Below, one piece after another: positions 25,142 to 35,609 of a DNA stretch of 64,000 nucleotides. The DNA is taken from assembly GCF_003946245.1 (NCBI RefSeq), contig NZ_RHNN01000018.1, positions 1 to 64,000 on the forward strand. The letters are read 5' to 3'. The position numbers were made by a program, and so were the translations under genes. This stretch comes from Levilactobacillus cerevisiae (GTDB lineage: Bacteria; Bacillota; Bacilli; Lactobacillales; Lactobacillaceae). Each line of letters begins with the position of its first letter. The stretch's first letter is position 1. Under the pieces are notes generated by a model. That model made no database searches and was not told the origin of the DNA. It saw only the letters and a program-made list of their open reading frames with translations.

Positions 25142-26311
25142 ATGGCAGAAGAAGTTGTAATTGTTAGTGCAGTGCGAACCCCAATCGGAAAATTTGGGCG
25201 GAGTCTTCAGGGACTTTCTGCCGTCGAATTGGGCACCGTTGCGGCGCAGGCCGCCGTGAAACGCAGTGGCCTCACCCCCGCCATGATTCAGCAAACCATC
25301 TTTGGCACCGTCCTCCAAGCAGGGCTCGGCCAAAACGTGGCGCGACAGATTGAACTAAACGCCGGTCTGCCCGTCAGTAGTACGGCGATGACCGTGAACC
25401 AGGTCTGCGGCTCCAGCCTCAAGGCGATTCGCTTGGGCCAAAGCGCCATTCTCATGGGCGACGCCGATGCCGTGCTAGTTGGCGGCACCGAGAGCATGAG
25501 TAACGCACCATTTTTAAACAACGATATTCGCTGGGGGCAGAAGCTCGGGCACACCACCTTGGTGGACAGCCTGTCGCTGGATGGCCTGACGGATGCCTTT
25601 GGCGGCGAGTCCATGGGCATCACCGCTGAAAACGTCGCGGCGAAATACCACGTCAGCCGCAAAGAACAGGACGCCTTCGCGCTGCGTTCCCAGCAAAATG
25701 CCACCCAAGCGCAAGTGAACCACCGTTTCGACGCGGAAATTGTGCCGGTCAAGGTTGGCAACCAAACCATTACGGCCGACGAACCCGTGCGGACCACTAC
25801 GTCCTTGGATCAGTTGGCGGCGTTAAAGCCAGCCTTCAAACCGGATGGCACCGTTACGGCTGGCAACGCGGCCGGTCTAAACGACGGCGCCGCGGCCATG
25901 GTCTTGATGCGCAAGTCTAGCGCGGTGGCGGCCGGCGTTCCCTATTTAGCCACGTTACGCGGCTATCAGGAATCTGGCATCGATCCCGCCATCATGGGGT
26001 ACGCCCCGGTGACGGCGATTCAAGCTGCCTTGGCCAAGGACGGCCTAACGGTGAATGACGTCGACCGGTTTGAAGTCAACGAAGCCTTTGCGGCGCAGTC
26101 GGTGGCCATCACCCGCGACCTGCACATCCCCAACGACCGCCTGAACGTGAACGGCGGCAGCATTGCTTTGGGTCATCCCCTGGGCGCATCCGGCACCCGG
26201 ATCGTGGTTACGTTGTTACACGAATTAATTCGGAGTGACTTGCATCGCGGCCTCGCGTCGATGTGTATCGGTGGCGGCATGGGCATTGCCCTCGCCATTG
26301 AACGTGACTAA
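25142..26311 (+). CDS. Acetyl-CoA C-acetyltransferase (thiolase)
   Basis: The 389-residue thiolase condenses two acetyl-CoA to acetoacetyl-CoA, in lactobacilli the entry to the mevalonate pathway. The nucleophile Cys lies in NQVCGSS (about 88). The catalytic His and Cys are in ALGHPLGASGTR (about 345) and MCIGGGMG (about 375). The preceding AAAGGAGCG is a good ribosome site. The gene is conspicuously GC-richer than the operon upstream, marking a composition boundary near 25.1 kb. Confidence 0.93.
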   Translation: MAEEVVIVSAVRTPIGKFGRSLQGLSAVELGTVAAQAAVKRSGLTPAMIQQTIFGTVLQAGLGQNVARQIELNAGLPVSSTAMTVNQVCGSSLKAIRLGQSAILMGDADAVLVGGTESMSNAPFLNNDIRWGQKLGHTTLVDSLSLDGLTDAFGGESMGITAENVAAKYHVSRKEQDAFALRSQQNATQAQVNHRFDAEIVPVKVGNQTITADEPVRTTTSLDQLAALKPAFKPDGTVTAGNAAGLNDGAAAMVLMRKSSAVAAGVPYLATLRGYQESGIDPAIMGYAPVTAIQAALAKDGLTVNDVDRFEVNEAFAAQSVAITRDLHIPNDRLNVNGGSIALGHPLGASGTRIVVTLLHELIRSDLHRGLASMCIGGGMGIALAIERD

Positions 26312-26320
26312 CCCATTTTC

Positions 26321-26329
26321 TGGTATACT
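26321..26329 (+). promoter_or_regulatory. Extended -10 promoter of the 63-residue membrane protein
   Basis: TGGTATACT is an extended -10 element 36 nt before the gene start. It overlaps nothing coding except the sequence just after the thiolase stop. Confidence 0.45.
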
Positions 26330-26364
26330 GGTAGCAACTACTACCCACAAAGGAAGCGCGCAGA

Positions 26365-26556
26365 ATGCTGACAACGGATTTTGACGTTAAACTGAAATTA
26401 ATCATCATGCTAGTCGTTGGTCTGCTGGTCTTGGCCAGCGTCATTGGTTTGCTCTGGCACCGTGACCGCCACTACACCCGCTACTTCACTGGGGTGCTCG
26501 GCGTCATGGTTGTCCAAGCGTTTATTCTGGTTTCGCTATTTTTGATTCATCAATAG
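26365..26556 (+). CDS. Small two-helix membrane protein
   Basis: The 63-residue protein consists of two hydrophobic helices (about 10-30 and 42-60) separated by HRDRHYTRY. It is preceded by AAAGGAAG and an extended -10 promoter and followed by a terminator, so it looks like an independent small gene. Similar short DUF4059-like proteins occur in lactobacilli, but I cannot name the family with confidence. Confidence 0.65.
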   Translation: MLTTDFDVKLKLIIMLVVGLLVLASVIGLLWHRDRHYTRYFTGVLGVMVVQAFILVSLFLIHQ

Positions 26557-26589
26557 TTGCTTGCGACTGGGACCATCATTTCACAGGAC

Positions 26590-26638
26590 ACAAAAAGTAG
26601 GCGTGCTACGGCCAATCGGTCATAGCGCGCCTACTTTT
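26590..26638. terminator. Bidirectional terminator between the small membrane gene and addA
   Basis: The stem AAAAAGTAGGCG(T)GCT / AGC(G)CGCCTACTTTTT has T-runs on both strands. It separates the plus-strand small gene from the convergent addA. Confidence 0.85.
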
Positions 26639-26717
26639 TTAGGCATCGTTTTTAATTTGAGTATCAACGTGGTCAGATTGCCACCAGAAACTGGCAACGC
26701 CCAACGACTTTGCCCGC

Positions 26718-29700
26718 CTACTCCGCGGCCAAATGGCGAATCTGCTTCACGGGCACCGACAATAGGTCGCCACTCGCCAGTAGGTAGAGGTACTGACCCA
26801 GCACGGGTTTGCCAGTCATTTGCTTTAGTGCGGCCGCGTACAAATTCACCTGCCCGCCATAACGTTCGAGCAACTTGGCCTCACTTTGCGCAACGGCTTG
26901 GGCATTGACGTGGTCGGTCTTGTAGTCAAACAGGATTACCCCGTCCGGCGTGTCCAAATAACCGTCGACGATCCCATGGACCAATACCTGTGAATCGGCC
27001 TCCTGGAAATCCCGGAACAGGCTGCGCGCCGGCATTAACAGCGAGAATGGTACTTCGCGATGGAGTTTGTCGGGCGCTGCTAAAATCTGCTGGCCCAAGT
27101 CACTGTTGTAGAAGCGGAGAATGAAGTCCGGTTGAATCCGCTGGGCGACTGCCGCCGTTAAGACTTGGTCGGCCACCAACTGGTCGATCACGGCCTGCAC
27201 ACTTTCGGCCGTGGGCGCGCTGGTGACGTCTAATTCCTGGAGCACCAGGTGGGTGGCACTCCCGATTTCCGTAGCCAACGGCTCTCTGACCGTCTGGAGG
27301 AAGTCCGGCCGGGAAAAGTCATGGGTCACGAACCGATTCCCGGTCGTTTGACCACTGGCACTGGCGCGGTACTCACCGATTGACGCGTTGTCGGGGTCTT
27401 CAAATAGCCGTTTGGCCTCTGACACGGACTGGTAAGCCGTGGTCATCGTGGCCGCTTGGTGGGGATAACGGAAGTCCATGATTGCCTGGAGCTGTTCCCC
27501 GGAAACCGTCTTGGCGTTGACCTTAGCCGCTGTTTGGCTATTTTCTTGGAGCCAATCCGCCGCGGCCGCAGCCACGTCGGGTGCCGAGTCTAACTCATCC
27601 GCCGTCACAAAGGTCACGCCAAAGTTGGCGGGATCCCCGGCTAGCCCGGAGAAGGTGGTCGTTCCCTGGCGGAGGTCGGCAGGGAACTTGCCGTCACGCA
27701 CCAGGCACATCCCAATCCAGTCCAGGTAATTGGCCAGCGTGGATTTCTCCCGCAAGGTGGCGTTTAAGACCAGTTCTGGACTCTGGTAGGCCTGTTCCCA
27801 AGCAGCAATGGCCTCTTCCTGGGTCTTGTGGGAACCGACGATGTAGAGCCGAGATTCAGCCCGCGTCAACGCCACGTAGAGCTTCCGCATTTCTTCGGCG
27901 AGACTGGCCCGCGAAATTGCTTGGGCCGTCACCAATTTTTGTAGGCTCGGCGCCTTGACCCGGCTGTCAGGATCGAGGTAATCAATCCCAATCCCCGTCT
28001 TGCCGCTCATGACGTAATTCCCCTGTTGGTCTTGCTTGTTGAACTGGCGCGAGGCATCCATGATGAAGACGACTGGAAATTCCAGCCCCTTGCTCCCGTG
28101 AATGGTCATAACGGACACCGCATCCGTCGCCGCCTGCACTGGGGCACCAGCCAGATCGGCGTCCCGTTCCTGGAGGCGTTCAACGAAGCGGACGAACTGA
28201 AACAGGCCCTTGAAGCTACTCTTTTCATAGCTTTGCGCGCGTTCATACAGGGCGTGCAGGTTGGCTTGTCGCTGTGACCCGGCTGGCATCCCGCCAACGT
28301 AGTCGAGGAAGCCGGTATCCTGGTAGATCCGCCAGATCAGCGTCACCAATTCATTTTGCTGGGCCACGTCACGGAACGTTTGAAGCTGTTCTAAGAAGTG
28401 ACTGATTTTTTCGTAAACGGCCTGCTGCAGGTTGCTGGCTGAAGCGGCCGCAAAACTATTCTGGAAATGGACCAACGCCTGGTAGTAATCACCAGTCTTC
28501 TGGTTGATTCGCAGCATAGCCAGTTCATTTTCGTCCAACCCCACGATGGGTGAGCGCAAGACGGCGGCTAGCGGAATGTCCTGGTACGGATTATCAATCA
28601 CCCGCAACAGGGCCATCATGATCTGAATTTCCGTGGTCTTAAAGTAATTTTGGGCGTCGTTCACTACCACCGGAATGCCTAAGCGGCGCAGCTCATCGGT
28701 GATAATTAGGTTGTTCGTGCGGGTCGGTGTCAACAGGGTGATATCCCCGTAGCACATGTCCCGTACTTTTTTGGCATCGCGGTCATAAATTGGCGTCTTA
28801 GCGGCAATCAACTCCTGAATCTTCTTACCGACCATCAGGACTTCTCCCTGGTGCTTGTTGTCGACTTGGAAGGTCGCATCCATGGGTTCCCCATCTGTTT
28901 CCGGCGTTTCAGCACCCTCAGTCAAATAGACCAGCAAGTCCGCGGTGCTCGTGGCCCCGGCGCCCTTGTCATCGTAATAGGTCGCCCCATACTTCAGCTG
29001 AGCCGATCCAGTGTAGGCGATTTCGCCCAGTTCCCGGTCCATCAGTTGCTTGAAAATGAGGTTGGTGAAGTCGTCCACATTTTTCATGGAACGGAAATTT
29101 TCGGCGAGCACAATCAGCTGGCCGTCGTCACCGTTGGCCTCGTAACGGTCGGTCTTGTCCATGAACAGGGTCGGATCCGCCTGCCGGAACCGGTAAATGG
29201 ATTGTTTCACGTCACCCACCATAAATAAGTTGCCGTGGGGGGCTGGCTGCGCAATCGCGGTCAGGATGGCTTCCTGCAAGCTATTCGTATCTTGATATTC
29301 ATCGATCATGATTTCCTGGTACTGGTCGCGGAGTTGGGCGGTGACCTGCCGCGACTGCGCGGTGTCACTGCTTAAGATATCTAGGGCCGCGTGCTCAATG
29401 TCGGCGAAGTCCAAGACGTGCCGGCGTTGCTTTTCCTGGCGGTAGGCGTCACGAAATAAACCCACGACCCGGGCCAATTCGCCAACCAGCTCACCTGATT
29501 TGGTGATAGTGGTCGTCACTTGTTCCTCAGTCTGCAGGAAATACGAGGCTTGCAGCTGATCCAACTGCTTCTTGGCCGGATCGTAGTAGGTCGCCTTCAA
29601 TTCATTGTAAACGGGATAGTCTTCATTATTCTTCCGCACGAACGGCATACGCCCCCAGGCAAAGCCCTGAATCGCGGCTCGTAGCGCGTTCCAACTGTCC

Positions 29701-30512
29701 CCATCTACCAAGTCGCTGACCGTCTGCAAGTCGCTTAGAAGCGGCATCAGGTGGTCCAATTGCTTGGTGAGATTGGCCTGGGTGGCCAGCTGTTGCGCGC
29801 TGGTCAGGTCGGCCTTAATTTGCTGGAGTTGTTGGGTGAATAAGGGTTTTAACTGTTTTTGATAAAAGGTCGTACCGGTCAGGTGGTCACTATCCAACTG
29901 ATAGGGTTGCGGTAAGGCCGCCAACCAGGCCGCGGGATCCGGCGTGGCGTTGGCAAACGTATAGGTCCGCTGTACCAAGTCGGCCAGGCCGTCGTCACTG
30001 CGGTCCCCGGAAAAGTTTTCGGTCAGCCGGGCAAACAGCCCCGACTCGTCGTTGGCGTAGAGGTCTTCCCGCAGGTCGGCCCAGACCTCATCACGCAGTA
30101 ACGCGTTTTCCGTCTCGTCGGCCATCAATCGGAAGACCGGGTCCAGATCAATTACATAATAGTAGTGCTGGAGAATCCGCAGACAAAAGGCGTCCAGCGT
30201 ACTGATGTCGGCCACCGGCAACTGGTTGAGCTGCCGCAGGTAAAATTGTTGTTGCTCACTGTTGCCCTGGCTCGCCGTCAACTCTGCGCGCAAGCTGGTT
30301 TGAATCCGCTCACGCATTTCAGCGGCGGCGGCCTTGGTGAAGGTCACAATCAGAATGTGGTCGATGCCCATCCCCGCCTTCAGGTGTTCAATCACCCGTT
30401 GGACCAGGACCCGGGTCTTCCCGGAACCGGCCGAAGCCGAGACCAGCAGGTTATTCCCCGTTTGATAAATGGCGTCGTGTTGACTGGGTGTGTACTTAAA
30501 TGTTGTGCTCAT
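26718..30512 (-). CDS. addA: ATP-dependent helicase-nuclease subunit A (AddA/RexA)
   Basis: This is the 1264-residue UvrD-type helicase of the AddAB (RexAB) recombination-initiation complex, which resects double-strand breaks. Walker A is SASAGSGKTRV (about 28) and Walker B/helicase II is IMIDEYQDTN (about 400). The C-terminal PD-(D/E)XK nuclease has ILFDYKTDHV (about 1200). The start ATG at 30512 follows GGAGG and overlaps the end of addB by 17 nt, indicating translational coupling. Length is normal for the family. Confidence 0.95.
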   Translation of the reverse strand: MSTTFKYTPSQHDAIYQTGNNLLVSASAGSGKTRVLVQRVIEHLKAGMGIDHILIVTFTKAAAAEMRERIQTSLRAELTASQGNSEQQQFYLRQLNQLPVADISTLDAFCLRILQHYYYVIDLDPVFRLMADETENALLRDEVWADLREDLYANDESGLFARLTENFSGDRSDDGLADLVQRTYTFANATPDPAAWLAALPQPYQLDSDHLTGTTFYQKQLKPLFTQQLQQIKADLTSAQQLATQANLTKQLDHLMPLLSDLQTVSDLVDGDSWNALRAAIQGFAWGRMPFVRKNNEDYPVYNELKATYYDPAKKQLDQLQASYFLQTEEQVTTTITKSGELVGELARVVGLFRDAYRQEKQRRHVLDFADIEHAALDILSSDTAQSRQVTAQLRDQYQEIMIDEYQDTNSLQEAILTAIAQPAPHGNLFMVGDVKQSIYRFRQADPTLFMDKTDRYEANGDDGQLIVLAENFRSMKNVDDFTNLIFKQLMDRELGEIAYTGSAQLKYGATYYDDKGAGATSTADLLVYLTEGAETPETDGEPMDATFQVDNKHQGEVLMVGKKIQELIAAKTPIYDRDAKKVRDMCYGDITLLTPTRTNNLIITDELRRLGIPVVVNDAQNYFKTTEIQIMMALLRVIDNPYQDIPLAAVLRSPIVGLDENELAMLRINQKTGDYYQALVHFQNSFAAASASNLQQAVYEKISHFLEQLQTFRDVAQQNELVTLIWRIYQDTGFLDYVGGMPAGSQRQANLHALYERAQSYEKSSFKGLFQFVRFVERLQERDADLAGAPVQAATDAVSVMTIHGSKGLEFPVVFIMDASRQFNKQDQQGNYVMSGKTGIGIDYLDPDSRVKAPSLQKLVTAQAISRASLAEEMRKLYVALTRAESRLYIVGSHKTQEEAIAAWEQAYQSPELVLNATLREKSTLANYLDWIGMCLVRDGKFPADLRQGTTTFSGLAGDPANFGVTFVTADELDSAPDVAAAAADWLQENSQTAAKVNAKTVSGEQLQAIMDFRYPHQAATMTTAYQSVSEAKRLFEDPDNASIGEYRASASGQTTGNRFVTHDFSRPDFLQTVREPLATEIGSATHLVLQELDVTSAPTAESVQAVIDQLVADQVLTAAVAQRIQPDFILRFYNSDLGQQILAAPDKLHREVPFSLLMPARSLFRDFQEADSQVLVHGIVDGYLDTPDGVILFDYKTDHVNAQAVAQSEAKLLERYGGQVNLYAAALKQMTGKPVLGQYLYLLASGDLLSVPVKQIRHLAAE

Positions 30513-33500
30513 TGGGAGCCTCCTGTTCCTGTTCGGCCTTGATGCGATCCATGACGTCTTCCTTCTTGAGCGCTGCCAGATCCCGGTAGTTATTTTCCGT
30601 CAATAGCGGGTCAAACTGCATGATGGACTTGTACGGGGAGTATTGCAGCGCCGTCTTACTCTGTTGGCGGAACGGCGAGAGGTCAACGTGACCGTCGAAA
30701 ATTTCCGTCGCCGCGCGCTTGATCAGCCGCTCCGTGTGGTTCAACAGTAAGGTCAGCTCAGTCGGATTGACCAGCATCTTACCGTAAGACGTAATGGTCC
30801 CCTTCTTGGTCCGCCGTAAGCCGCGGAAGAGCAGTGAACTGCCACTAAAGTCGGGATCGGCAAATAGCGTATCCAGGTTCGTCAATAGGTCGGGATCGTC
30901 CAGCAAGAGGCCTTGATACTGTTCGGCCTTCAACAACGCGTCGCCCAGATCCTCACCCAAGATGTCAGCCGCCTTTAAAATGGGGTTCTGCATGTGCAGG
31001 TACACGGCGCCCGCCAGCTCGGCATCCTTGGCCGTGGCCGCGTCCAGCAAGTCGGGCATATTTTTCTGCACGGCATCGAGGTACGTCAGCATTTGCATGG
31101 CCTGGCCATAGTAAGCGTCTTGATAACTAAATTTATGCTCGGAACTCTTGTAGTCCACGATCCCGAGATAGGTCTTGTTGTTGACCTGCATCGCATCCAA
31201 CCGGTCGATCCGCCCGCGGACGGTGACCTGGCGCTTTTTACCAACGTCAAAGGACAGGGCCGCCAAGCCCCGTTCGTCCCCCAGCCCAAACTGCAGCTCG
31301 GTTCGCCGTGGTCGGAACTGCGTGCGTTTACTCTGCTCCTGCAGGGTTTTGGCCATTCGCCGCATGGTCTTAATCAATTGTTCACGAATATAGGTCATCC
31401 GGTGTGAACTTTCCAGGATGGCAAACTGCGGATTGGCCGTGGTATCTAGGATCTTAGCGATGACCTCATCCGTCATTTCTCCCAGTTGCTGGTCGTCTAG
31501 CGACGCGAGGTCCAGCTTCTGCTGGTTGACCAGCTTCATCAGGCCGTCTAAGGTCGCGTGAAAGAATTCCCCGGTACTTGCCGGCGAGAGCGCAAAGACG
31601 TCGCGCTCCTGCAGTTTTAGCCCATATTTGAGGTAGTATGCGTACGGGTTGGCGTAGTATTCTTCCAATTTAGAAATGGAGGTACTGATCTTGTTGCCGT
31701 ACAGCTGGGTCACGATATCTGGCGTCAACTGGGTGGGCACGTTGCGGTAACTGAGGCTGCCCAGTAATTTAGTGGTCAGCTCGCCGTAAGTCGGGTCCGC
31801 TCGTAACAAATGCAGGACGTACAGCCAGGCATTGGAGAGCGGCTTTTCCCGCAATTGACTGTCGTGACTGGCCTGTACCAGGTGCCGCAGTGTGGTCCGC
31901 CGAGTGCCGATAAACGGCAAGATCTCACCGTCTTCGGCTTGCGGCGTCCCCGCAGCCACCTGAGTTGGCAGGTTAAAGTAGGCCTGAATCCGCGCCACGT
32001 AAGGCGACAGCTGGAGGCCGTTCTTGTCATCATCGCTGGTGGCCGGGTAGCTGAAAATGAGCTGTTCACTGCTACTCAGGAAGGCCAGGTAGTTCAGATA
32101 CGGCTCGCCCGCCAGCTGAGTGGCCGCATCGTCACGCAGGTAACTGCTGGCGTCGACCTGCTGGAGTTGACTGCTCAAGTCTTGGCGGTCGTTATCCGCC
32201 AGTAAGGTCGTCGGGATCTGATTGTCCGGCATGGTATCAGCCGTGGCCCCCATCAGAAAGGTCACCTTGCGATTGTTGGTCTGCACGATCCCACTTTCAG
32301 AAATGGTGACCTGATCCAGCGTTGACGGAATTTGATTGAATTTCGCCCCGGCAAACCCGGCCTGTAACAGCGCTTGAAAGTCAGCCTGGACAAATGGCAG
32401 GTCGCCCAAAATCGTATGGAATTCGTCTAAAATTTGGCAGAAAGTGGCCCAGGTCTGTTCGGGCTGGCCCGCACGAACTAAATCGCCGTCCGTAATAGCC
32501 TGATCCCGCCAAGCCTGCAGGCGCTCGGTCACGCCGGCCTGGTCTAAGAACTGGTAGAGAACGGCAACCGCGTCGGTATAGGTCTTCGCGGCCTTTAACC
32601 GGGCAAAGAATGGCGGTAAGGTCGCCTGCACAAAGTGGCGGATCAGATTAATCTGTTGCGAAATCTGGTCGTCTTGCGTGGTCTGCACGCCACCATCCCC
32701 CACGGCAAAGCGGTTAAAGACCCAATCCTTATCCTGCGTCCAGCGATACTGGCCCTCGTAGCCGTTCTTCAGGACCAGATTTTCCGTGAGTGCCAACGCT
32801 TGCCGGTACGTGGTCAGAGACAGCGGCTGGTCGTCCGCATCGCGGGGCAACAATAGTTCTGATTTCAGCACCCGAAAGACGTCAGCGTAACGGTAGTTCC
32901 GGCGTTCGACGTCGAACAAGGCGTTGAGCAATTCCACGAAGGGGTGGTCGGCCATTTGCACGTCGGCATCGTCAAAGTACGGGATCGCCTGTGCGCTGAA
33001 AATGGGGCCAATCACGGTCTGATAGGCATCCAAATGCCGCGCCAGGACTAAGAAATCCTGGTAGCGGTACTTGCCGGTCGCCACCATCTGGCGAATCTGG
33101 GTGGCGACCCGTGAAACTTCGACGTACCGGTTAGCCGCCTGAACAACTTGAATGTTGGTGGGCACACTGGTGGCCGGCACGGGTTCTGGCGAAATTGTGT
33201 TGCTGGCCTGCCAGTAGGCGTCTAACGCCTGCAGGTCGGCGCTCACCCGGGCCGTCTGCGCGCGTTGGTCCCGCAAGACGTGAACGCTGTTGGCCTGCGC
33301 CACCACGTAGAGTTGGTGGTACGTTTTGGCCGACTGAAAGAACAGGTTGGTCGGGTCGGGAAGCTCGCCTGGATAGCCTTTGTCGAGGTTCAAGGCGACC
33401 GTCACGCTAGCAGCGTGTTCAATCAAAACGGCAACCAGCTGGCGTTCCTGGGCGCTCAATTGGGAAAAGCCTTCGAGGTAAAAATGCGCGTGACTCAGGT

Positions 33501-34104
33501 CCACCCGCTGGCTCAAGAAATCGGCCAGCTGGTTGAGTAAATCCGTATTTTCGACATATTTGCCCAGCATCTGGGCTTCAAAGGCGTCATAAATAATCAT
33601 CAGGTCGTGGAGCTTGGCCTGCAGGTCGGCATTCTTGCCGGGCAACTGGTCAATGGCGGCAAGCAAGTCGGCCGCGGTCACCTGCCCCACCTTGAATTCG
33701 GCGAGTTGGGTGGTCAGCTGACTGATGAAGCCCGGCCGATCAACCTCTCCTCTGAAGATAGTCAGCTCATCGGCGTGGCTCTGAATGATTTGATAGATCA
33801 ACATGTTCAAGCCGGCCGTCGAAATCCGGGGCAGCTGGTACACGGGTTCATTTTTCATGAAGAACCAGGCCAGACGGGTGAACGAGAAGACCTGCACCTG
33901 GGTCTGGGCAAATAGCGGTTGATCGGGGGCTACGCGCGCCTTTAAGGCCGCCAGCACATCGACTTCCGTTTCAAACTTAATGTGGTTGGGCACCAGGTAG
34001 TAACTCTGGTCCATCGGTTGGGCCGTCACCTGTTGCGCCAACGCTGCCACCATGGGTTCTCTGTGGTCCTGACCGGCCCCACCTAAAATAAATTGTAAAC
34101 TCAT
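30496..34104 (-). CDS. addB: ATP-dependent nuclease subunit B (AddB/RexB)
   Basis: The 1202-residue partner of AddA has an inactivated helicase-like N-terminal half beginning FILGGAGQDH and a C-terminal nuclease (GIVDYKSSEHKF, about 1000). In Bacillus AddB four cysteines bind a 4Fe-4S cluster; here the equivalent C-terminal region reads ALQYSPYKSIMQFD with the cysteines replaced. This is the RexB form of Lactobacillales without the cluster. It is the first gene of the addBA operon. Confidence 0.93.
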   Translation of the reverse strand: MSLQFILGGAGQDHREPMVAALAQQVTAQPMDQSYYLVPNHIKFETEVDVLAALKARVAPDQPLFAQTQVQVFSFTRLAWFFMKNEPVYQLPRISTAGLNMLIYQIIQSHADELTIFRGEVDRPGFISQLTTQLAEFKVGQVTAADLLAAIDQLPGKNADLQAKLHDLMIIYDAFEAQMLGKYVENTDLLNQLADFLSQRVDLSHAHFYLEGFSQLSAQERQLVAVLIEHAASVTVALNLDKGYPGELPDPTNLFFQSAKTYHQLYVVAQANSVHVLRDQRAQTARVSADLQALDAYWQASNTISPEPVPATSVPTNIQVVQAANRYVEVSRVATQIRQMVATGKYRYQDFLVLARHLDAYQTVIGPIFSAQAIPYFDDADVQMADHPFVELLNALFDVERRNYRYADVFRVLKSELLLPRDADDQPLSLTTYRQALALTENLVLKNGYEGQYRWTQDKDWVFNRFAVGDGGVQTTQDDQISQQINLIRHFVQATLPPFFARLKAAKTYTDAVAVLYQFLDQAGVTERLQAWRDQAITDGDLVRAGQPEQTWATFCQILDEFHTILGDLPFVQADFQALLQAGFAGAKFNQIPSTLDQVTISESGIVQTNNRKVTFLMGATADTMPDNQIPTTLLADNDRQDLSSQLQQVDASSYLRDDAATQLAGEPYLNYLAFLSSSEQLIFSYPATSDDDKNGLQLSPYVARIQAYFNLPTQVAAGTPQAEDGEILPFIGTRRTTLRHLVQASHDSQLREKPLSNAWLYVLHLLRADPTYGELTTKLLGSLSYRNVPTQLTPDIVTQLYGNKISTSISKLEEYYANPYAYYLKYGLKLQERDVFALSPASTGEFFHATLDGLMKLVNQQKLDLASLDDQQLGEMTDEVIAKILDTTANPQFAILESSHRMTYIREQLIKTMRRMAKTLQEQSKRTQFRPRRTELQFGLGDERGLAALSFDVGKKRQVTVRGRIDRLDAMQVNNKTYLGIVDYKSSEHKFSYQDAYYGQAMQMLTYLDAVQKNMPDLLDAATAKDAELAGAVYLHMQNPILKAADILGEDLGDALLKAEQYQGLLLDDPDLLTNLDTLFADPDFSGSSLLFRGLRRTKKGTITSYGKMLVNPTELTLLLNHTERLIKRAATEIFDGHVDLSPFRQQSKTALQYSPYKSIMQFDPLLTENNYRDLAALKKEDVMDRIKAEQEQEAPNEHNI

Positions 34105-34399
34105 CCGCTACCTCCAATTTCTTTGCCAATCGTTTGTCCTGCACGCCTTACTGAACGTTGTCAGTATACCAAGTCTCCCCGTCATCATTTGTCGTTCGTT
34201 AGTATCAAACCACCACTTGAAAAATCAGCGGCGCAAACTTCTGTTAAGTTGATTATATGATAGCATACCGTCGAGCAAAAGCGAACATTTGTTTGGTACA
34301 AATTTTGTCATAATCTAACGACTTTGCGAGCCATTTTTCTGAAAGCGTGCTACACTGAATTATAATATTAAAAATTGGTGAGAAAGCGGGCTTGCGTTT

Positions 34400-35542
34400 A
34401 TGAAAGATAGTGAACAGATTCAGATTCTCCAGGATTTAGTCAGCATCAATTCCGTCAATGGCAACGAGGACGCCGTCGCCACGTACATCAAACAGCTCTT
34501 CGCCGAACACGGCATTGCGTCTAAGATCATCCCCTACGCCCCCAATCGCAGTAACATCGTCGCCGAAATTGGCGATCCCGCTAGCGACAACGTCTTCTCC
34601 CTGGCCGGTCACCTGGACACGGTCGCCACTGGCGATTTAGCGGACTGGCAGTTCGACCCGTTCGCCGCCCACATTGACGGCAACACGCTGTACGGTCGGG
34701 GTGCTGCCGACATGAAGAGCGGCCTGGCGGGCATGCTGATCACCTTCGTGAACCTGGCCGACGCCCATACAAAACTGAACGGTCGCTTGCGTTTCATCGG
34801 GACCGTGGGCGAGGAAAATGGTGCCATGGGCTCACGGATGTTGACTGAACAGGGTTACGCCGACGATTTGAAAGGCATGGTCATTGGCGAACCCACCGGT
34901 GGCAACCTGGTCTACGCCCACAATGGTTCCCTCAACTATCACGTCTATTCGCGCGGCGTTGGGGCGCACAGCTCCATGCCAGAGAAAGGCATCAACGCCA
35001 TCACCAATTTGATCAAATACGTGACCGCCGAGGCCACTGAATTTGACGACGCCCCAGTCAGCCCCGAACTCGGGCCGCTGGTCCACAGTGTCACCGTCTT
35101 TAACGGCGGCGAACAGGTCAACAGCATCCCCGCCAAGGCCGAACTGCAAGGCAACATTCGGCCCATTCCAGAGTTCGACAACGCGGCCGTGATCAAGCGG
35201 CTAAACGAGACCGTCGACCGGCTCAACCAGGAAGATGGCGTGGCCTTGACCTTACACGTTGACTACAGTTTCAAGCCGATCATCAGCGCGCAAGATTCGC
35301 CACTGGTCAAGACGACTAAGGCGATTGCGGACGCCGAATTTGGCCATCCGATTGATCTGCAAGTCATCCACGGGGCGACCGACGCCTCCGAATTTACCAA
35401 GTCCACCAACGCCTTCCCCGTTATCGTTTACGGCGCGGGCAAATGGTACGACGCCCACTCACTGAACGAATCCGTCGACCTCGATGAATTCCGCCACGTG
35501 CAACGGGTCTACGAACAATTAGTCAAAAAAATGCTGGCTTAA
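34400..35542 (+). CDS. M20-family deacylase (ArgE/DapE type)
   Basis: The 380-residue zinc-dependent amidohydrolase has the metal and catalytic motifs GHLDTVATGD (about 73), GRGAADMKSG (about 100) and GTVGEENGAMG (about 135), followed by the dimerisation lid (about 180-290). The closest functional groups are succinyl-diaminopimelate desuccinylase and acetylornithine deacetylase. Because the wall uses lysine and no dap or arg genes are adjacent, a peptide or N-acyl amino acid role is equally possible. It is monocistronic, with a terminator 9 nt after the stop. Confidence 0.85.
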   Translation: MKDSEQIQILQDLVSINSVNGNEDAVATYIKQLFAEHGIASKIIPYAPNRSNIVAEIGDPASDNVFSLAGHLDTVATGDLADWQFDPFAAHIDGNTLYGRGAADMKSGLAGMLITFVNLADAHTKLNGRLRFIGTVGEENGAMGSRMLTEQGYADDLKGMVIGEPTGGNLVYAHNGSLNYHVYSRGVGAHSSMPEKGINAITNLIKYVTAEATEFDDAPVSPELGPLVHSVTVFNGGEQVNSIPAKAELQGNIRPIPEFDNAAVIKRLNETVDRLNQEDGVALTLHVDYSFKPIISAQDSPLVKTTKAIADAEFGHPIDLQVIHGATDASEFTKSTNAFPVIVYGAGKWYDAHSLNESVDLDEFRHVQRVYEQLVKKMLA

Positions 35543-35550
35543 TCGCCACA

Positions 35551-35600
35551 CAAAAACGCTTGGCCTCACGGGAAAATGTTCCACGTGAAACTAAGCGTTT
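35551..35600 (+). terminator. Terminator of the M20 gene (contains a parS-like site)
   Basis: AAAAACGCTT pairs with AAGCGTTTTT and is followed by T; inside, TCACG/CGTGA adds a second stem. The loop region contains TGTTCCACGTGAAACT (35577-35592), one mismatch from the Spo0J/ParB consensus TGTTNCACGTGAAACA. Confidence 0.7.
35577..35592. promoter_or_regulatory. parS-like site (one mismatch)
   Basis: TGTTCCACGTGAAACT differs from TGTTNCACGTGAAACA only in the last base. It may be a fortuitous part of the hairpin, but a full parS lies 1.7 kb away. Confidence 0.4.
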
Positions 35601-35609
35601 TTTGATTGC